A stretch of DNA of 42,949 bases. Origin: Nitriliruptoraceae bacterium. GTDB taxonomy: Bacteria; Actinomycetota; Nitriliruptoria; Nitriliruptorales; Nitriliruptoraceae. The stretch covers positions 1 to 42,949 of the forward strand of contig PXDB01000113.1 of assembly GCA_003565155.1 (NCBI GenBank). Direction: 5' to 3'. The notes beneath the pieces were generated by a model. That model was given only the letters and a program-made list of their open reading frames with translations, ran no database searches and was not told where the DNA came from. This document shows, in pieces, positions 1-7,701 of the stretch. The translations under genes were made by a program, and so were the position numbers. Positions within the stretch are counted from its first letter, which is position 1. The number at the start of each line of letters is the position of its first letter.

Positions 1-521
1 CGTTGCGGGTACCAAACCGCCCTCGTGGACGACCCGGGCGACGCGAGGGGACACCCCTGTCCCGCTGCGGGTACCAAACCGCCCTCGTGGACGACCCGGG
101 CGACGCGAGGGGACACCCCTGTCCCGCTGCGCACCCCAGTACGCCAGCCACCCCGGCGCGGACCCCACCCCAGCACGGTCCGCGACCCTGGGATGCGGTC
201 GCGGGGCGGGCGGCGCAACCGGCCACGGCTGTCCCGCTGCGCGTACCAACCCGCCCTCGTCGGAGATCTGGGCGACGCGAGGGGACACCCCTGTCCCGCT
301 ACGCGTACCAACCCGCCCACGTGGACGATCTGGGCGACGAGAGGGGACATCCCTGTCCCGCTGCGCACCCCAGTCCACGCGCCAGCACGCTGCAGACCCC
401 GCGCAGGCGCGGAGCAAGCCCCACGCCAGCGCGTTGCCGGCCCCTACGCCAGCGCGGCGCTTGGCCCCACCCCAGCGCGGTCCGCGACCCCGGGATGCGG
501 TCGCCGGGTGCGCAACGGGCT
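1..521. repeat. Composite tandem repeat with conserved hairpin (62-bp unit, A-A-B / A'-A'-B')
   Basis: A 62-bp unit occurs twice in tandem at about 4-65 and 66-127, and again, diverged, at about 238-299 and 300-361. Each pair is followed by a related GC-rich segment (128-225 and 362-521) sharing a GCACCCCAGT start and a GGTCCGCGACCC...GGATGCGGTCGC end, so the whole block looks duplicated with an offset of about 234 bp. Every unit carries a perfect inverted repeat, GGGACA-4 nt-TGTCCC, at 48-63, 110-125, 282-297 and 344-359. In the fourth copy only the loop changes (CCCC to TCCC) while the stem is kept. Open frames across this stretch follow the repeat and have no plausible start or domain, so I treat it as non-coding. 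It lies just past the 3' end of the sseA gene and extends beyond the window start. Confidence 0.85.
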
Positions 522-1419
522 AGTGCGGCGGACCCGCCTCGCCGGTCTCGATCGGGGCGCGCACCAGGTTGCCCCACTCGGTCCAGGAGCCGTCGTAGTT
601 GCGGACACGCGGGTAGCCGAGGAGGTGGGTGAGCACGAACCAGGTGTGGCTCGAACGCTCCCCGATCCGGCAGTAGACGACGACATCGTCGTGCGGGCTG
701 ATCCCCTGCTCCTGCTCATAGAGCGCCTGGAGCTCCTCCACGGGACGGAACGTCCCGTCCTCCTGGACGGCCCTGCCCCAGGGGATGCTGCGCGCCCCCG
801 GGATGTGCCCACCGCGCAACGCCCCCTCCTGGGGGTAGTCGGGCATGTGGGTGCGCTCGCCGGTGAACTCCTGGGGGCTGCGCACGTCGACGAGCTTGCC
901 GCGCTGCTCGAGATGGGCTTCCACCTCGTCGCGGTACGCACGTATGGGCGCGTCCTCGCGACGGACCTCCGGGTACTGCCCACGGGGTAGGTCGGGCTTC
1001 TCCTTGGTGAGCTCCCGACCCTCCGCGATCCACTTGTCGCGACCGCCGTCGAGGAGGCGCACGTCCTCATGGCCGAACAGGGTGAACACCCACAGGGCGT
1101 AGGCCGCCCACCAGTTGGACTTGTCGCCGTAGAACACCACGGTGGTATCCCGGCTGATGCCCTTGGAGGCCATCAGCTCCGCGAAGGCGGAGCCGTCGAC
1201 GTAGTCCCGGGTGACGGGGTCGTTGAGCTCGGTGTGCCAGTCGATCTTCACCGCCCCGGGGATGTGGCCAACCTCGTAGAGCAGCACGTCCTCGCTGGAC
1301 TCGACCACCACCAGACCGGGGGTGTGCAGATGCTCGGCGAGCCACTCGGTGGTGACCAGCATGCGCGGCTCGGCGTACGCCGCGATGCGGTCCTGGTGCG
1401 CCTGGTCGGCAACCGCCAT
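520..1419 (-). CDS. sseA: Thiosulfate/3-mercaptopyruvate sulfurtransferase (two-domain rhodanese)
   Basis: A 299-residue cytoplasmic sulfurtransferase that moves sulfane sulfur from thiosulfate or mercaptopyruvate to a thiophilic acceptor through a cysteine persulfide. Two rhodanese domains are visible. The N-terminal inactive one (about 20-140) has [10 protein letters not shown] and the DGGRDKW segment. The C-terminal active one (about 160-290) has [22 protein letters not shown] and the active loop [14 protein letters not shown], with Cys250 as the expected catalytic residue. The ATG at 1417-1419 is chosen because GAGGAG lies about 9 nt upstream; the frame stays open far beyond it only as a GC-rich artefact. 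It is divergent from a SufE-like gene. This rhodanese/SufE pairing is familiar in actinobacteria (sseA-Rv3284 in Mycobacterium, from memory) and suggests a role in sulfur supply to Fe-S assembly, which is inference. Confidence 0.93.
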   Translation of the reverse strand: MAVADQAHQDRIAAYAEPRMLVTTEWLAEHLHTPGLVVVESSEDVLLYEVGHIPGAVKIDWHTELNDPVTRDYVDGSAFAELMASKGISRDTTVVFYGDKSNWWAAYALWVFTLFGHEDVRLLDGGRDKWIAEGRELTKEKPDLPRGQYPEVRREDAPIRAYRDEVEAHLEQRGKLVDVRSPQEFTGERTHMPDYPQEGALRGGHIPGARSIPWGRAVQEDGTFRPVEELQALYEQEQGISPHDDVVVYCRIGERSSHTWFVLTHLLGYPRVRNYDGSWTEWGNLVRAPIETGEAGPPH

Positions 1420-1665
1420 GTGGGTGCGCTCCTCGTGATCGGACTCGTGGGATGGGGAGCACCGTGGTACCACATGCACAGCGGCCCGGGACAGTCCGGC
1501 GCGCCGACGTCGCCGACAGCGACCGCCTCCCGTGTCGGGGGACGATCTTTCGTGCGGGCGCATCGGCCACCGCGACGGCACCGAACCCCAGCTGCGCCGC
1601 CCGATCCGCACCGGGCACGCCCGAGCCCGCACGTCAACCATGCCTACAGGCCCGAGGAGACCCCG

Positions 1666-2097
1666 ATGTCGATGCCCGCCGCCCTGCGCACCGTCGTCGA
1701 GGACTTCGCGTCGGCACCGACCGAGCTGAAGATCGAGCTGCTGGTCGAGTACGCGGACAAAGTGCCACCGCTCCCCGACCACCTGGCTGACCAACCCGGG
1801 GCCCTTGAGCAGGTCGAGGAGTGCCAGACCCCCTTCTTCCTGACCACCGAGGTGGACGAGGACGAGCGTGTCACCGTGTGGTTCGACTGCCCACCGGAGG
1901 CACCCACCACGCGGGGTTTCGCCGGGGTGCTGTCGCAGGGGCTCAACGGCGCCGAGGTCGAGGAGGTGCTCGCGGTCCCGGCGGACTTCCACCACGAGAT
2001 GGGACTCGGCGCGGCTATCAGCCCGCTCCGACTGCGCGGGATGGACGCGATCCTGGCACGGCTGCAGCGCAACCTGGCGGCGCACCGCCCGCGATGA
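1666..2097 (+). CDS. SufE-like Fe-S cluster assembly sulfur acceptor
   Basis: A 143-residue SufE-family protein. Family members accept persulfide sulfur from a cysteine desulfurase and pass it to the SufBCD scaffold. The diagnostic segment VEECQTPFF places the conserved acceptor cysteine at Cys53. The C-terminal region ([19 protein letters not shown]) matches the usual SufE ending. The ATG at 1666 is preceded by GAGGAG at 1654-1659, six nucleotides away. It is divergently arranged with the rhodanese gene across about 246 bp; both products handle persulfides, so a shared sulfur-transfer role is plausible but inferred. No SufS or SufBCD gene is present in the window. Confidence 0.9.
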   Translation: MSMPAALRTVVEDFASAPTELKIELLVEYADKVPPLPDHLADQPGALEQVEECQTPFFLTTEVDEDERVTVWFDCPPEAPTTRGFAGVLSQGLNGAEVEEVLAVPADFHHEMGLGAAISPLRLRGMDAILARLQRNLAAHRPR

Positions 2098-2124
2098 TCT
2101 TGGGGGCCGTGCCGGCGTGCGGGG

Positions 2125-2335
2125 TGCCGCTCCAGCGCGGATCCGCTGCCAGCACCGCCGCGGCGCCGAGCAGGCAGGTGACGTGGACGTCGTGACCACA
2201 GGCGTGCAGCACCGACCCCGCGCTGGCGTCGGGCAGGCCGGTGTCCTCGGCGACCGGTAGCGCGTCCATGTCCGCGCGCACCAGCACGGTCGGCCCCCGG
2301 CCGCGGGACCGCACACCGACCACGCCGTCAGTCCC
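2125..2335 (-). pseudogene. Remnant of an M20-family amidohydrolase/peptidase
   Basis: Reading the minus strand from about 2335 to 2125 gives some 70 residues with the metal-binding core of M20 amidohydrolases: [20 protein letters not shown], then [12 protein letters not shown], then [16 protein letters not shown]. The family's N-terminal HRHPELG region and the whole C-terminal half are absent. Resemblance stops after AADPRWSGT, and the frame runs into sequence of no recognisable type beside the sufE stop. The piece sits between two convergent genes and overlaps the 3' end of the DUF6504 gene by a few codons. No start or ribosome site belongs to it. It reads as the leftover of a roughly 400-residue gene deleted on both sides. 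Confidence 0.75.
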
Positions 2336-2627
2336 AGACGCGGTCCAGGTGCCACTGCCCACCCCGGCGCACCAGCTCGTACACCCCCCGCGTCGGGACA
2401 CCGTTGCGGGCCTCGACCCGCCAGAGGTCCGTCCGCTCGATGCGCTGGGGCACCCCGTCACCTCGTCGCCACCCCCCCTCGTCCTCGTGCCAGTGCCCGA
2501 GGACTGCCAGGACCCGGTAGTGCTGCCCCCGCCACCGGAAGGCGCGGGGGGCATCGGCCTCGAACCCGTCAGCCGGTGTAGAGGTGACCTCGACCTCCTC
2601 CAACCGTTCGCGGTACCGCTTGGTCAT
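2328..2627 (-). CDS. DUF6504 family protein
   Basis: A 99-residue protein beginning [14 protein letters not shown], with a central [19 protein letters not shown] segment followed by tryptophan-rich residues and a [17 protein letters not shown] end. This pattern fits the small actinobacterial DUF6504 family, whose members are often found near DNA polymerase/repair genes; their function is unknown to me. The ATG at 2625-2627 has a GGTGAGGAGG-type ribosome site about 6-8 nt upstream. The longer frames extending to 3101 or 3783 pass through repeat-rich sequence and lack support. The 3' end overlaps the M20 remnant. No partner gene is adjacent. Confidence 0.75.
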   Translation of the reverse strand: MTKRYRERLEEVEVTSTPADGFEADAPRAFRWRGQHYRVLAVLGHWHEDEGGWRRGDGVPQRIERTDLWRVEARNGVPTRGVYELVRRGGQWHLDRVWD

Positions 2628-2738
2628 CCTCGCCCTCCTCACCTCTTGCGTGCCACACCCACCCGGTTGCAGCGAACATGCGTTCGGCTTCCGTGCTGAC
2701 CGTACGGCAGGGGTGCGACACCCGCCACCTCGAACCGC

Positions 2739-3008
2739 GGCCCGCACGTCGAGCGCACAGCCGGCGCCGATCCCTCGCACACACCGGCCCGCACGTCGAG
2801 CGCACAGCCGGCGCCGATCCCCCGCGCATACCGGCCCGCCAACACCGGTCCGCCGACATCGGCCCGCCGACACCCCGCTGCCACGTCCCACCGGAACCGG
2901 TTGACGCCGGCGGCGCAGCCGACAAAGCTCGAACACGGTGCGCGAACAGGTGGGTGGTTGCACGCAGCCGGCGCGACCAGCAGCAAGCGCGACCAGCAGC
3001 AAGCGCGA
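2739..3008. repeat. Short tandem repeats in the DUF6504-ppk2 intergenic region
   Basis: The 450-bp gap between the DUF6504 start (2627) and ppk2 (3079) holds no credible gene. It contains two near-identical 47-bp units at 2739-2785 and 2786-2832 (GGCCCGCACGTCGAGCGCAC...), followed by a degenerating stretch of GGCCCGCC-type motifs to about 2880. A separate 16-bp unit, GCGCGACCAGCAGCAA, repeats at 2971 and 2987 with a partial third copy at 3003. I saw no clear promoter for either flanking gene here; the repeats may be simple expansions in non-coding DNA. Confidence 0.75.
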
Positions 3009-3078
3009 CCACGGGTGCATGCCGTGCCCGTGCCGAGGGAGACGGCCCCGAGGGGCCAGGAAGATGGGATGAGACGGG

Positions 3079-3912
3079 ATGGCCAAGGACGAAGTGGGCA
3101 AGCAGTTCGGGCCGGATGACTACAACAAGAAGGGCGTGCTGAGGAACAAACTGTACGAGGCGGAACTCGCCCGGCTCCAGATCGAGTTGGTGAAGCTCCA
3201 GCACTGGGTCAAGGAGGAGGGCAAGCGCATCGTCGTGATCTTCGAGGGCCGCGACGCCGCCGGCAAGGGCGGGGTCATCAAGCGGATCTCGGAGCGCACC
3301 AACCCCCGCATCATCCGCACCGTCGCTCTGGGCACACCCTCGGACCGTCAGAAGACCCAGTGGTACTTCCAGCGCTACGTCGAGGTGCTCCCCGCCGCCG
3401 GCGAGGTCGTGATGTTCGACCGCTCCTGGTACAACCGCGCCGGGGTCGAGCGGGTGATGGGCTTCGCCGACGAGGATCAGGTCCGCGAGTTCATGCGCAC
3501 CTGCCCGGAGTTCGAGCGGATGCTGGTGCGCTCGGGCATCTCGATCATCAAGTACTGGTTCTCCCTCAGTGACGAGGAGCAGGAGCGCCGTTTCCAGGCC
3601 CGTAACGATGACCCCACCAAGCGGTGGAAGCTGTCGCCGATGGACCTGGAGTCCCGGCAGCGCTGGGAGGACTACTCCCGCGCCAAGGACGACATGTTCA
3701 ACCACACCGACATCAAGCAGGCGCCCTGGTGGGTGGTCAACGCCGACGTGAAGAAGCACGCCCGGCTGAACTGCATCTCCCACCTGCTCGACCAGTTCGA
3801 CTACACCGACGCCACGCCGGATCCCGTGGAACTCGGTGAGCGTCCGCCACGCCGGGGCGGGTACGTGCGTCCCCCGATCGAGGACCAGACCTTCGTGCCA
3901 GAGCGGTACTGA
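3079..3912 (+). CDS. ppk2: Polyphosphate kinase 2 (PPK2)
   Basis: A 277-residue PPK2-family kinase. These enzymes phosphorylate nucleoside mono- or diphosphates using polyphosphate, or the reverse. Walker A is FEGRDAAGKGGVI (about 55-67). The second catalytic motif is VMFDRSWYNRAGVERVMGF with Asp114-Arg115. The lid segment RNDDPTKRWKLSPMDLESR follows at about 175-193, then the usual SRAKDDMFNHTD and APWWVV. Length matches single-domain PPK2. The ATG at 3079 follows a purine-rich stretch (GATGAGACGGG). Substrate class cannot be assigned reliably from motifs alone. It stands alone between two repeat patches, with a likely terminator right after its stop. Confidence 0.95.
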   Translation: MAKDEVGKQFGPDDYNKKGVLRNKLYEAELARLQIELVKLQHWVKEEGKRIVVIFEGRDAAGKGGVIKRISERTNPRIIRTVALGTPSDRQKTQWYFQRYVEVLPAAGEVVMFDRSWYNRAGVERVMGFADEDQVREFMRTCPEFERMLVRSGISIIKYWFSLSDEEQERRFQARNDDPTKRWKLSPMDLESRQRWEDYSRAKDDMFNHTDIKQAPWWVVNADVKKHARLNCISHLLDQFDYTDATPDPVELGERPPRRGGYVRPPIEDQTFVPERY

Positions 3913-3920
3913 CCACCCCC

Positions 3921-3953
3921 GGGCACGCGGGTGTCCCCACCTCCCGCGTGCCC
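3921..3953 (+). terminator. Strong hairpin downstream of ppk2
   Basis: A perfect 11-bp inverted repeat, GGGCACGCGGG at 3921-3931 and CCCGCGTGCCC at 3943-3953, with an 11-nt loop, begins eight nucleotides after the ppk2 stop. There is no U-run, which is usual for terminators in such GC-rich genomes. Confidence 0.65.
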
Positions 3954-3954
3954 T

Positions 3955-4097
3955 CCCGGCCGGCGCGCTCGCTCGACTGGCCGGCGCGCACGACCGGCCC
4001 GGCCGGCGCGCACGACCCGCCGGGTGGCGCGCTCGCTCGACCGGCCGGCGCGCACAACCGGCCGGGCCGCGCGCTCGCTCGACCGGCCCGGCCGCGC
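3955..4097. repeat. GC-rich interspersed repeats between ppk2 and the binding-protein gene
   Basis: The motif GCGCGCTCGCTCGA recurs at 3963, 4027 and 4069. It alternates with CCGGCCGGCGCGCACGACC-type segments at about 3980, 4000 and 4045. The units are imperfect and unevenly spaced (64 and 42 bp). They contain many CCGGCCGG palindromes and fill the space between two convergent genes. Long open frames here simply follow the repeat. Confidence 0.7.
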
Positions 4098-4098
4098 C

Positions 4099-5082
4099 TC
4101 ACCCCTGCTCGGGGACCTCCCGTCCGGCACGGACCGCCAGTTCCACCGCGGCGTCGTTCGCGACCTCCGCGACCGCCTCGCCCTGCGCGATCCGCGCGTT
4201 CCAGCCCCCGAGCAGCTCGGTGGTCAGGTGGCTGGCCATCGGGCTCAAGGCGACGCTGATCTCGGGACGCCGGAGCATGGCCGCGCGCCGCACCTGGGGC
4301 AGGGCCACGAAGGCGGGGAACACCTCCAGGTCATCCTCCAGGGGGCGCAGACCGGCGCTCCAGGCCTGCCCGTCGGTGGCGGTGGTCAGCCCGGCGATGC
4401 ACTCCCCCAGCGCGACCCCGCGCACCGCGTCCTCCGGGCCGGCCGCCAGGACGGGCTGGTCGCTGCGGACGCTGTAGGCCGACAGCACGGCCCGCAGACC
4501 GTCGGGCCGGGAGGCGAACTCCGGATCGACGCACAGGGTGGCCTCGGGCTGGGCGGACAGGCGGCTCGCGAGCTGGGACATCGTGGTCAGGTCCGCGTCG
4601 ATCGCGGGCGGGCCGGCGACCACGAAAGCGAAGGTCGCGTTGGCGGGGGGACCGTCGATGCCCTCGAGGAACCGGGGACGGAACCACACCAGCCCCTCGT
4701 CGGCGTCGTGCGACCGCACCTCCTCGAAGCTGACCCGCGGATCACCGGGTGGGTCCGCCTGCCCGAGGCTCTCCAACCAGGTCTCCCCGGTGTAGGCCGG
4801 TCGCACGTCGACATCACCGAGCACCAGCGCCTGCCGGGTGTCGCGCGCCGCGCTGAAGGCCACCACCTCGGCGTCGACGTCCTCGAAGGCGAGCAAACCG
4901 GCCAGGGTGTGGGCGAGCAACGCCGACTCGGCGTCCGGCCCGGCAGCGACACGCACCGCCGGCTCCGCTGCCGCCTCCGCGCCATCCGGCTCCTGGGAGG
5001 ACGCGGAGCGCCCGAGCAGGGTGACGGCTCCCAGCAGCAGCACCGCCGCGAGGAGCACCAGGGGGATCAGTGGGCGCTGCAT
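4099..5082 (-). CDS. Orphan glycine-betaine/osmoprotectant-type substrate-binding protein
   Basis: A 327-residue exported protein resembling the OpuAC/ProX class of ABC substrate-binding proteins. After an N-terminal hydrophobic segment (about 4-24, PLIPLVLLAAVLLLGAVTLL) comes a periplasmic-type fold with VRVAAGPDAESALLAHTLAG, then VDVRPAYTGETWLE, then GLVWFRPRFLEG...ATFAFVV, features of that class. No lipobox cysteine follows the hydrophobic segment, unlike most actinobacterial binding proteins, so it may be membrane-anchored by that helix or secreted. The ATG at 5080-5082 is preferred; a GTG seven codons upstream is possible and neither has a good ribosome site. No permease or ATPase gene is adjacent, so the ligand is unknown. 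Confidence 0.72.
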   Translation of the reverse strand: MQRPLIPLVLLAAVLLLGAVTLLGRSASSQEPDGAEAAAEPAVRVAAGPDAESALLAHTLAGLLAFEDVDAEVVAFSAARDTRQALVLGDVDVRPAYTGETWLESLGQADPPGDPRVSFEEVRSHDADEGLVWFRPRFLEGIDGPPANATFAFVVAGPPAIDADLTTMSQLASRLSAQPEATLCVDPEFASRPDGLRAVLSAYSVRSDQPVLAAGPEDAVRGVALGECIAGLTTATDGQAWSAGLRPLEDDLEVFPAFVALPQVRRAAMLRRPEISVALSPMASHLTTELLGGWNARIAQGEAVAEVANDAAVELAVRAGREVPEQG

Positions 5083-5185
5083 GCTGCCAGGCTGCCACAC
5101 GGCGGCGGCCACCGCAGCACGGCGGGCGCAGCAGCGCGTCACCGCGAGCGCACCGGGGTGTGCCTGCCAGCCACCCCTGGTGGCG

Positions 5186-5191
5186 TACCCT
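5186..5191 (+). promoter_or_regulatory. -10-like TACCCT upstream of the thioredoxin-like lipoprotein gene
   Basis: TACCCT lies 40 nt before the GTG at 5232, in the 149-bp gap between two divergent genes. It belongs to a recurring TANCCT-type element in this window. No clear -35 is visible. Confidence 0.45.
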
Positions 5192-5231
5192 GCCGGCCGC
5201 GCTCGCGCCCCCGACCCCGCGTGGAGACCCC

Positions 5232-6272
5232 GTGCGATCTCGCCACCGCCGGCCCGATCGGCCCGCCCGGCAGCAACGACGCAGGCGGTTCCCGGCGCAC
5301 GCCCGACGGACCGGCCGCCCCGGTCTCGCTCTGGCAGCCGCCGCGACGCTGGCGCTCACGGCCTGCGGGAGCGAGCCGGACCCCTTGGAGCTGGTCGTGG
5401 AGCCCGCGAGCTTCGACATCGCCGTCGGCGAGGATCAGCGGCTGCTGGTGGGCCTGTTCACCGCCGAACGGCAGCTGGTCGCCCACGGCGAGGTGGAGCT
5501 CGGCCTGGCCTACCTCGGGGACGGCACCGACGAGCAGGCGCCCATCGACCAGACCACGGCCGCCCGGTTCGTCCCCGTCCCCGGCACCGAGCCCGATGCG
5601 GTCACCGAGCAGCCGTCGCTGGTGGAGGACACCGGGACCGGGGTGTACCGGGCCAGCGTCGACCTGGACCGGCCCGGCCTGTGGGGGGTCCGCGTGGTCG
5701 GCGAGTTGGAGGACGGCACGCCCATCTCGGGCAACCGCACCTTCCAGGTCCTCGAGGAGCCGCTCGTGCCCGCCGCAGGCGACGCAGCGCCGCTGGTCGA
5801 CAACCACACCCTGGCCGACGTCGAGGCCGGCGAGGTGGCGCCCATCGCCGTCGACTCCCGCGCCCAGGGGCCCAACGACCCGATCCCCCACGAGCACCTG
5901 CACCGCACCACCGTGGCCGCCGCCGTGGAGGCCGGGCGGCCCGCCGTGGTGGTGATCGCCACCCCCGTCTACTGCGCGACGCGGTTCTGCGGCCCCCTGA
6001 CCGACGTGGTCGCCGACCTCGCCGAGGCCTACGAGGACCGCGCCGACTTCATCCACATCGAGGTGTGGGAGGACTTCGACGCCCAGCGGCTCAACGAGGC
6101 CGCCGCGGCCTTCATCCAGACCGAGATCGGCGGCAACGAGCCGTGGGTGTTCCTGATCGACGACGACGGCCGCGTGGCCGAGCGGTGGGACAACATCCTC
6201 GACGTCGACGAGCTGACCGCCGCGCTGGAGTCCCTGCCGAGCCTGCCCGACGTCGCGGCGGTGGGCCGATGA
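5232..6272 (+). CDS. Thioredoxin-like lipoprotein with CxxxxC motif
   Basis: A 346-residue predicted lipoprotein. The N-terminus is strongly arginine-rich, followed by a hydrophobic run (LALAAAATLALTAC) and a lipobox with lipidated Cys45. Residues about 50-175 form a beta-rich region of unknown type. The C-terminal part (about 190-335) looks like a thioredoxin fold: AVVVIATPVYCATRFCGP with Cys248 and Cys253 separated by four residues, then FIHIEVWED, EPWVFLIDDDGRVAERWDNI and a closing helix. The CxxxxC spacing departs from CxxC, so a redox or metal role is inferred, not shown. The GTG at 5232 is chosen because GGAGA lies just upstream and the signal peptide begins properly. It overlaps the next gene by ATGA, suggesting co-translation. 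Confidence 0.75.
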   Translation: MRSRHRRPDRPARQQRRRRFPAHARRTGRPGLALAAAATLALTACGSEPDPLELVVEPASFDIAVGEDQRLLVGLFTAERQLVAHGEVELGLAYLGDGTDEQAPIDQTTAARFVPVPGTEPDAVTEQPSLVEDTGTGVYRASVDLDRPGLWGVRVVGELEDGTPISGNRTFQVLEEPLVPAAGDAAPLVDNHTLADVEAGEVAPIAVDSRAQGPNDPIPHEHLHRTTVAAAVEAGRPAVVVIATPVYCATRFCGPLTDVVADLAEAYEDRADFIHIEVWEDFDAQRLNEAAAAFIQTEIGGNEPWVFLIDDDGRVAERWDNILDVDELTAALESLPSLPDVAAVGR

Positions 6273-6715
6273 CCGCGCACGAGGACGCGACGGCCGGGGC
6301 GGTGGGTGACCGCCCACGTACCGCGGAGGCCGGGATCCTGGACTGGTCGGGTACCGCACGCCGGCTCCGCCGCATCGCGCTGGTCCTGGCCGCGGTGCTC
6401 GGGCTCACCTTCATCGTCCTCTCCGCCCAACGCGGCGAGGTGGCGTGGAGCCTGCTCGGTGAGCTGCTCGGCATCGGTCTGCTGGTGACCTTCGTGATCG
6501 AGGTCGTGGTGGTCGGCGGCACCGCGTTCCGCGCGATGCTGACGGCCGGCGAACGGGGCGAACGCCTGGCCAGCCAGGACGTCGGGCTCCTGCCGCCCCA
6601 GGTGCTGCGCCGCGCCCGGGGGGACACCGACTGCGCTGCGCAGCAGGGGTGCGACGCGCCGACTACAGCGCCGGGTCGGCCAGATCCAGCCGCAGAGCAC
6701 CCAGGACCCGGGTGA
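6269..6715 (+). CDS. Small membrane protein coupled to the thioredoxin-like lipoprotein
   Basis: A 148-residue protein of unknown family. The first 35 residues are polar; two transmembrane segments follow at about 36-52 (IALVLAAVLGLTFIVLS) and 63-85 (LLGELLGIGLLVTFVIEVVVV). The C-terminal tail is polar and contains two cysteines (DCAAQQGCD). The ATG overlaps the lipoprotein stop as ATGA, so the two are probably translated together and may act together at the membrane. The last 53 bp overlap the 3' end of the convergent gene ending at 6663. Function not recognised. Confidence 0.65.
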   Translation: MTAHEDATAGAVGDRPRTAEAGILDWSGTARRLRRIALVLAAVLGLTFIVLSAQRGEVAWSLLGELLGIGLLVTFVIEVVVVGGTAFRAMLTAGERGERLASQDVGLLPPQVLRRARGDTDCAAQQGCDAPTTAPGRPDPAAEHPGPG

Positions 6716-7052
6716 TCTCGCCCTCGACCGCGGTGATCTCGGCGGGCAGCCGCACGTCGTGCTGCGGGTACAGCTCCACCACCGAGGTGTCGGTGACGCT
6801 GGAGCGCCAGCCACGCTCCTCGAGGTACTCCCCCAGGGCGAAGGCCCAGGTGAGCACCAGGGCATCGTCGTAGTCGTGGAGGACGAAGGTGAGGAACCGG
6901 TTGAAGGCCAGCACCCACATCCGGCCGCCACGTCGGCTGGTGCCCTGGATGCGGAACCCCAGCTCCCGTAGCTGGTGGTCGAAGCTGGTCGGGGGCCCCG
7001 ATGCGGCGCCCGGCGGGGTCGCGTCCGGGTCCGTGCCCTGCTGTTCGGCCAT
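6663..7052 (-). CDS. Hypothetical protein, 129 aa
   Basis: A soluble 129-residue protein with a proline-rich first 20 residues and a compact remainder (FDHQLRELGFRIQGTSRRGG, MWVLAFNRFLTFVLHDYDDA, FALGEYLEERGWRSSV). The alternation of strands and helices is loosely reminiscent of YbjN-type or chaperone-like small folds, but I cannot assign a family. The ATG at 7050-7052 has GGAG about 8 nt upstream. Its start codon overlaps that of the divergent lipoprotein gene: both use the same CATG at 7050-7053. Confidence 0.6.
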   Translation of the reverse strand: MAEQQGTDPDATPPGAASGPPTSFDHQLRELGFRIQGTSRRGGRMWVLAFNRFLTFVLHDYDDALVLTWAFALGEYLEERGWRSSVTDTSVVELYPQHDVRLPAEITAVEGEITRVLGALRLDLADPAL

Positions 7053-7590
7053 GCCCGACTCCACCACGACGTCCGCGCTGACGGTCGCCGCCCACGCTAG
7101 CCGGCGGTCCGGTGGTCGGCGTCGGGGTCGTGGCACAGCGCTGCTGCTCGCCCTCGCCCTGCTGGCGGGGGCCTGCGCGACCGACGACGAGACGGTGACC
7201 GCGCTGAACCAGCGGGTGACCGAGCTGGAACGCGAGCTCGCCCGCGGCGGGGACGTCCAGGAGCGCATCACGGGCCTCGAGGAGCGGATCGAGGAGGTGG
7301 CCGCCGCCCACGACACCCTGGCCGACCTCGACCGGATCGAGGAGACCGAGGAGGAGCTGGTCCGCCTGGTCGACGCGCTGACGGTCCTGGAGGAGGACCT
7401 GGACGTGCTGGCGGAGGGCAGCGGGGCGCTCGAGGAGGAGGTGCGCGAGACCACCGGTGACCTGCGTTCGGTGCTCGATGAGGTGCGGGCCGGCGTCGAC
7501 GAGCTCCGCGCGGAGAACGACGAGCTCAGGACCCTCATCGAGACCGTGCGGGACCGGCTGGACCGGTGCCAGGCCGACGGTTCCTGCTGA
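7051..7590 (+). CDS. Coiled-coil lipoprotein
   Basis: A 179-residue predicted lipoprotein. After about 25 residues of basic N-terminus comes a hydrophobic run and lipobox (LLLALALLAGAC). The rest is almost entirely acidic coiled coil with heptad-like leucines (TALNQRVTELEREL, RITGLEERIEEVAA, ELRAENDELRTLIETV), ending with CQADGSC. The ATG at 7051 is the only in-frame start that leaves a full n-region, though no ribosome site is obvious. It lies directly upstream of the PASTA kinase gene, 111 bp away and on the same strand, so a structural role in the envelope is a reasonable guess. No family assigned. Confidence 0.7.
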   Translation: MPDSTTTSALTVAAHASRRSGGRRRGRGTALLLALALLAGACATDDETVTALNQRVTELERELARGGDVQERITGLEERIEEVAAAHDTLADLDRIEETEEELVRLVDALTVLEEDLDVLAEGSGALEEEVRETTGDLRSVLDEVRAGVDELRAENDELRTLIETVRDRLDRCQADGSC

Positions 7591-7670
7591 GCCGGCTGTC
7601 ACTCCCGCCGCACGCCCGGCGGCGGTCACCGCCGCCGCGGCGGCTCCGCGGTCCTCGCCACGCCCTGTCG

Positions 7671-7676
7671 TACCCT
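7671..7676 (+). promoter_or_regulatory. -10-like TACCCT upstream of the PASTA kinase
   Basis: TACCCT ends 25 nt before the GTG at 7702, with a GAGAGGAGG ribosome site between them. Same recurring element as elsewhere in the window; no convincing -35. Confidence 0.45.
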
Positions 7677-7701
7677 CGCGGCGTCGAGAGGAGGCCCACG
7701 C

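Noticed and set aside
1..361. CRISPR array
   Set aside because: The 62-bp units abut directly with no unique spacers of constant length, and no cas gene is visible.
3..990. Plus-strand proteins of 209 and 321 aa at the window start
   Set aside because: They follow the repeat units in different frames and run antisense into sseA; no start signal or family resemblance.
2569..3783. Minus-strand 404-aa frame opposite ppk2
   Set aside because: Shadow of ppk2 continuing through intergenic repeats.
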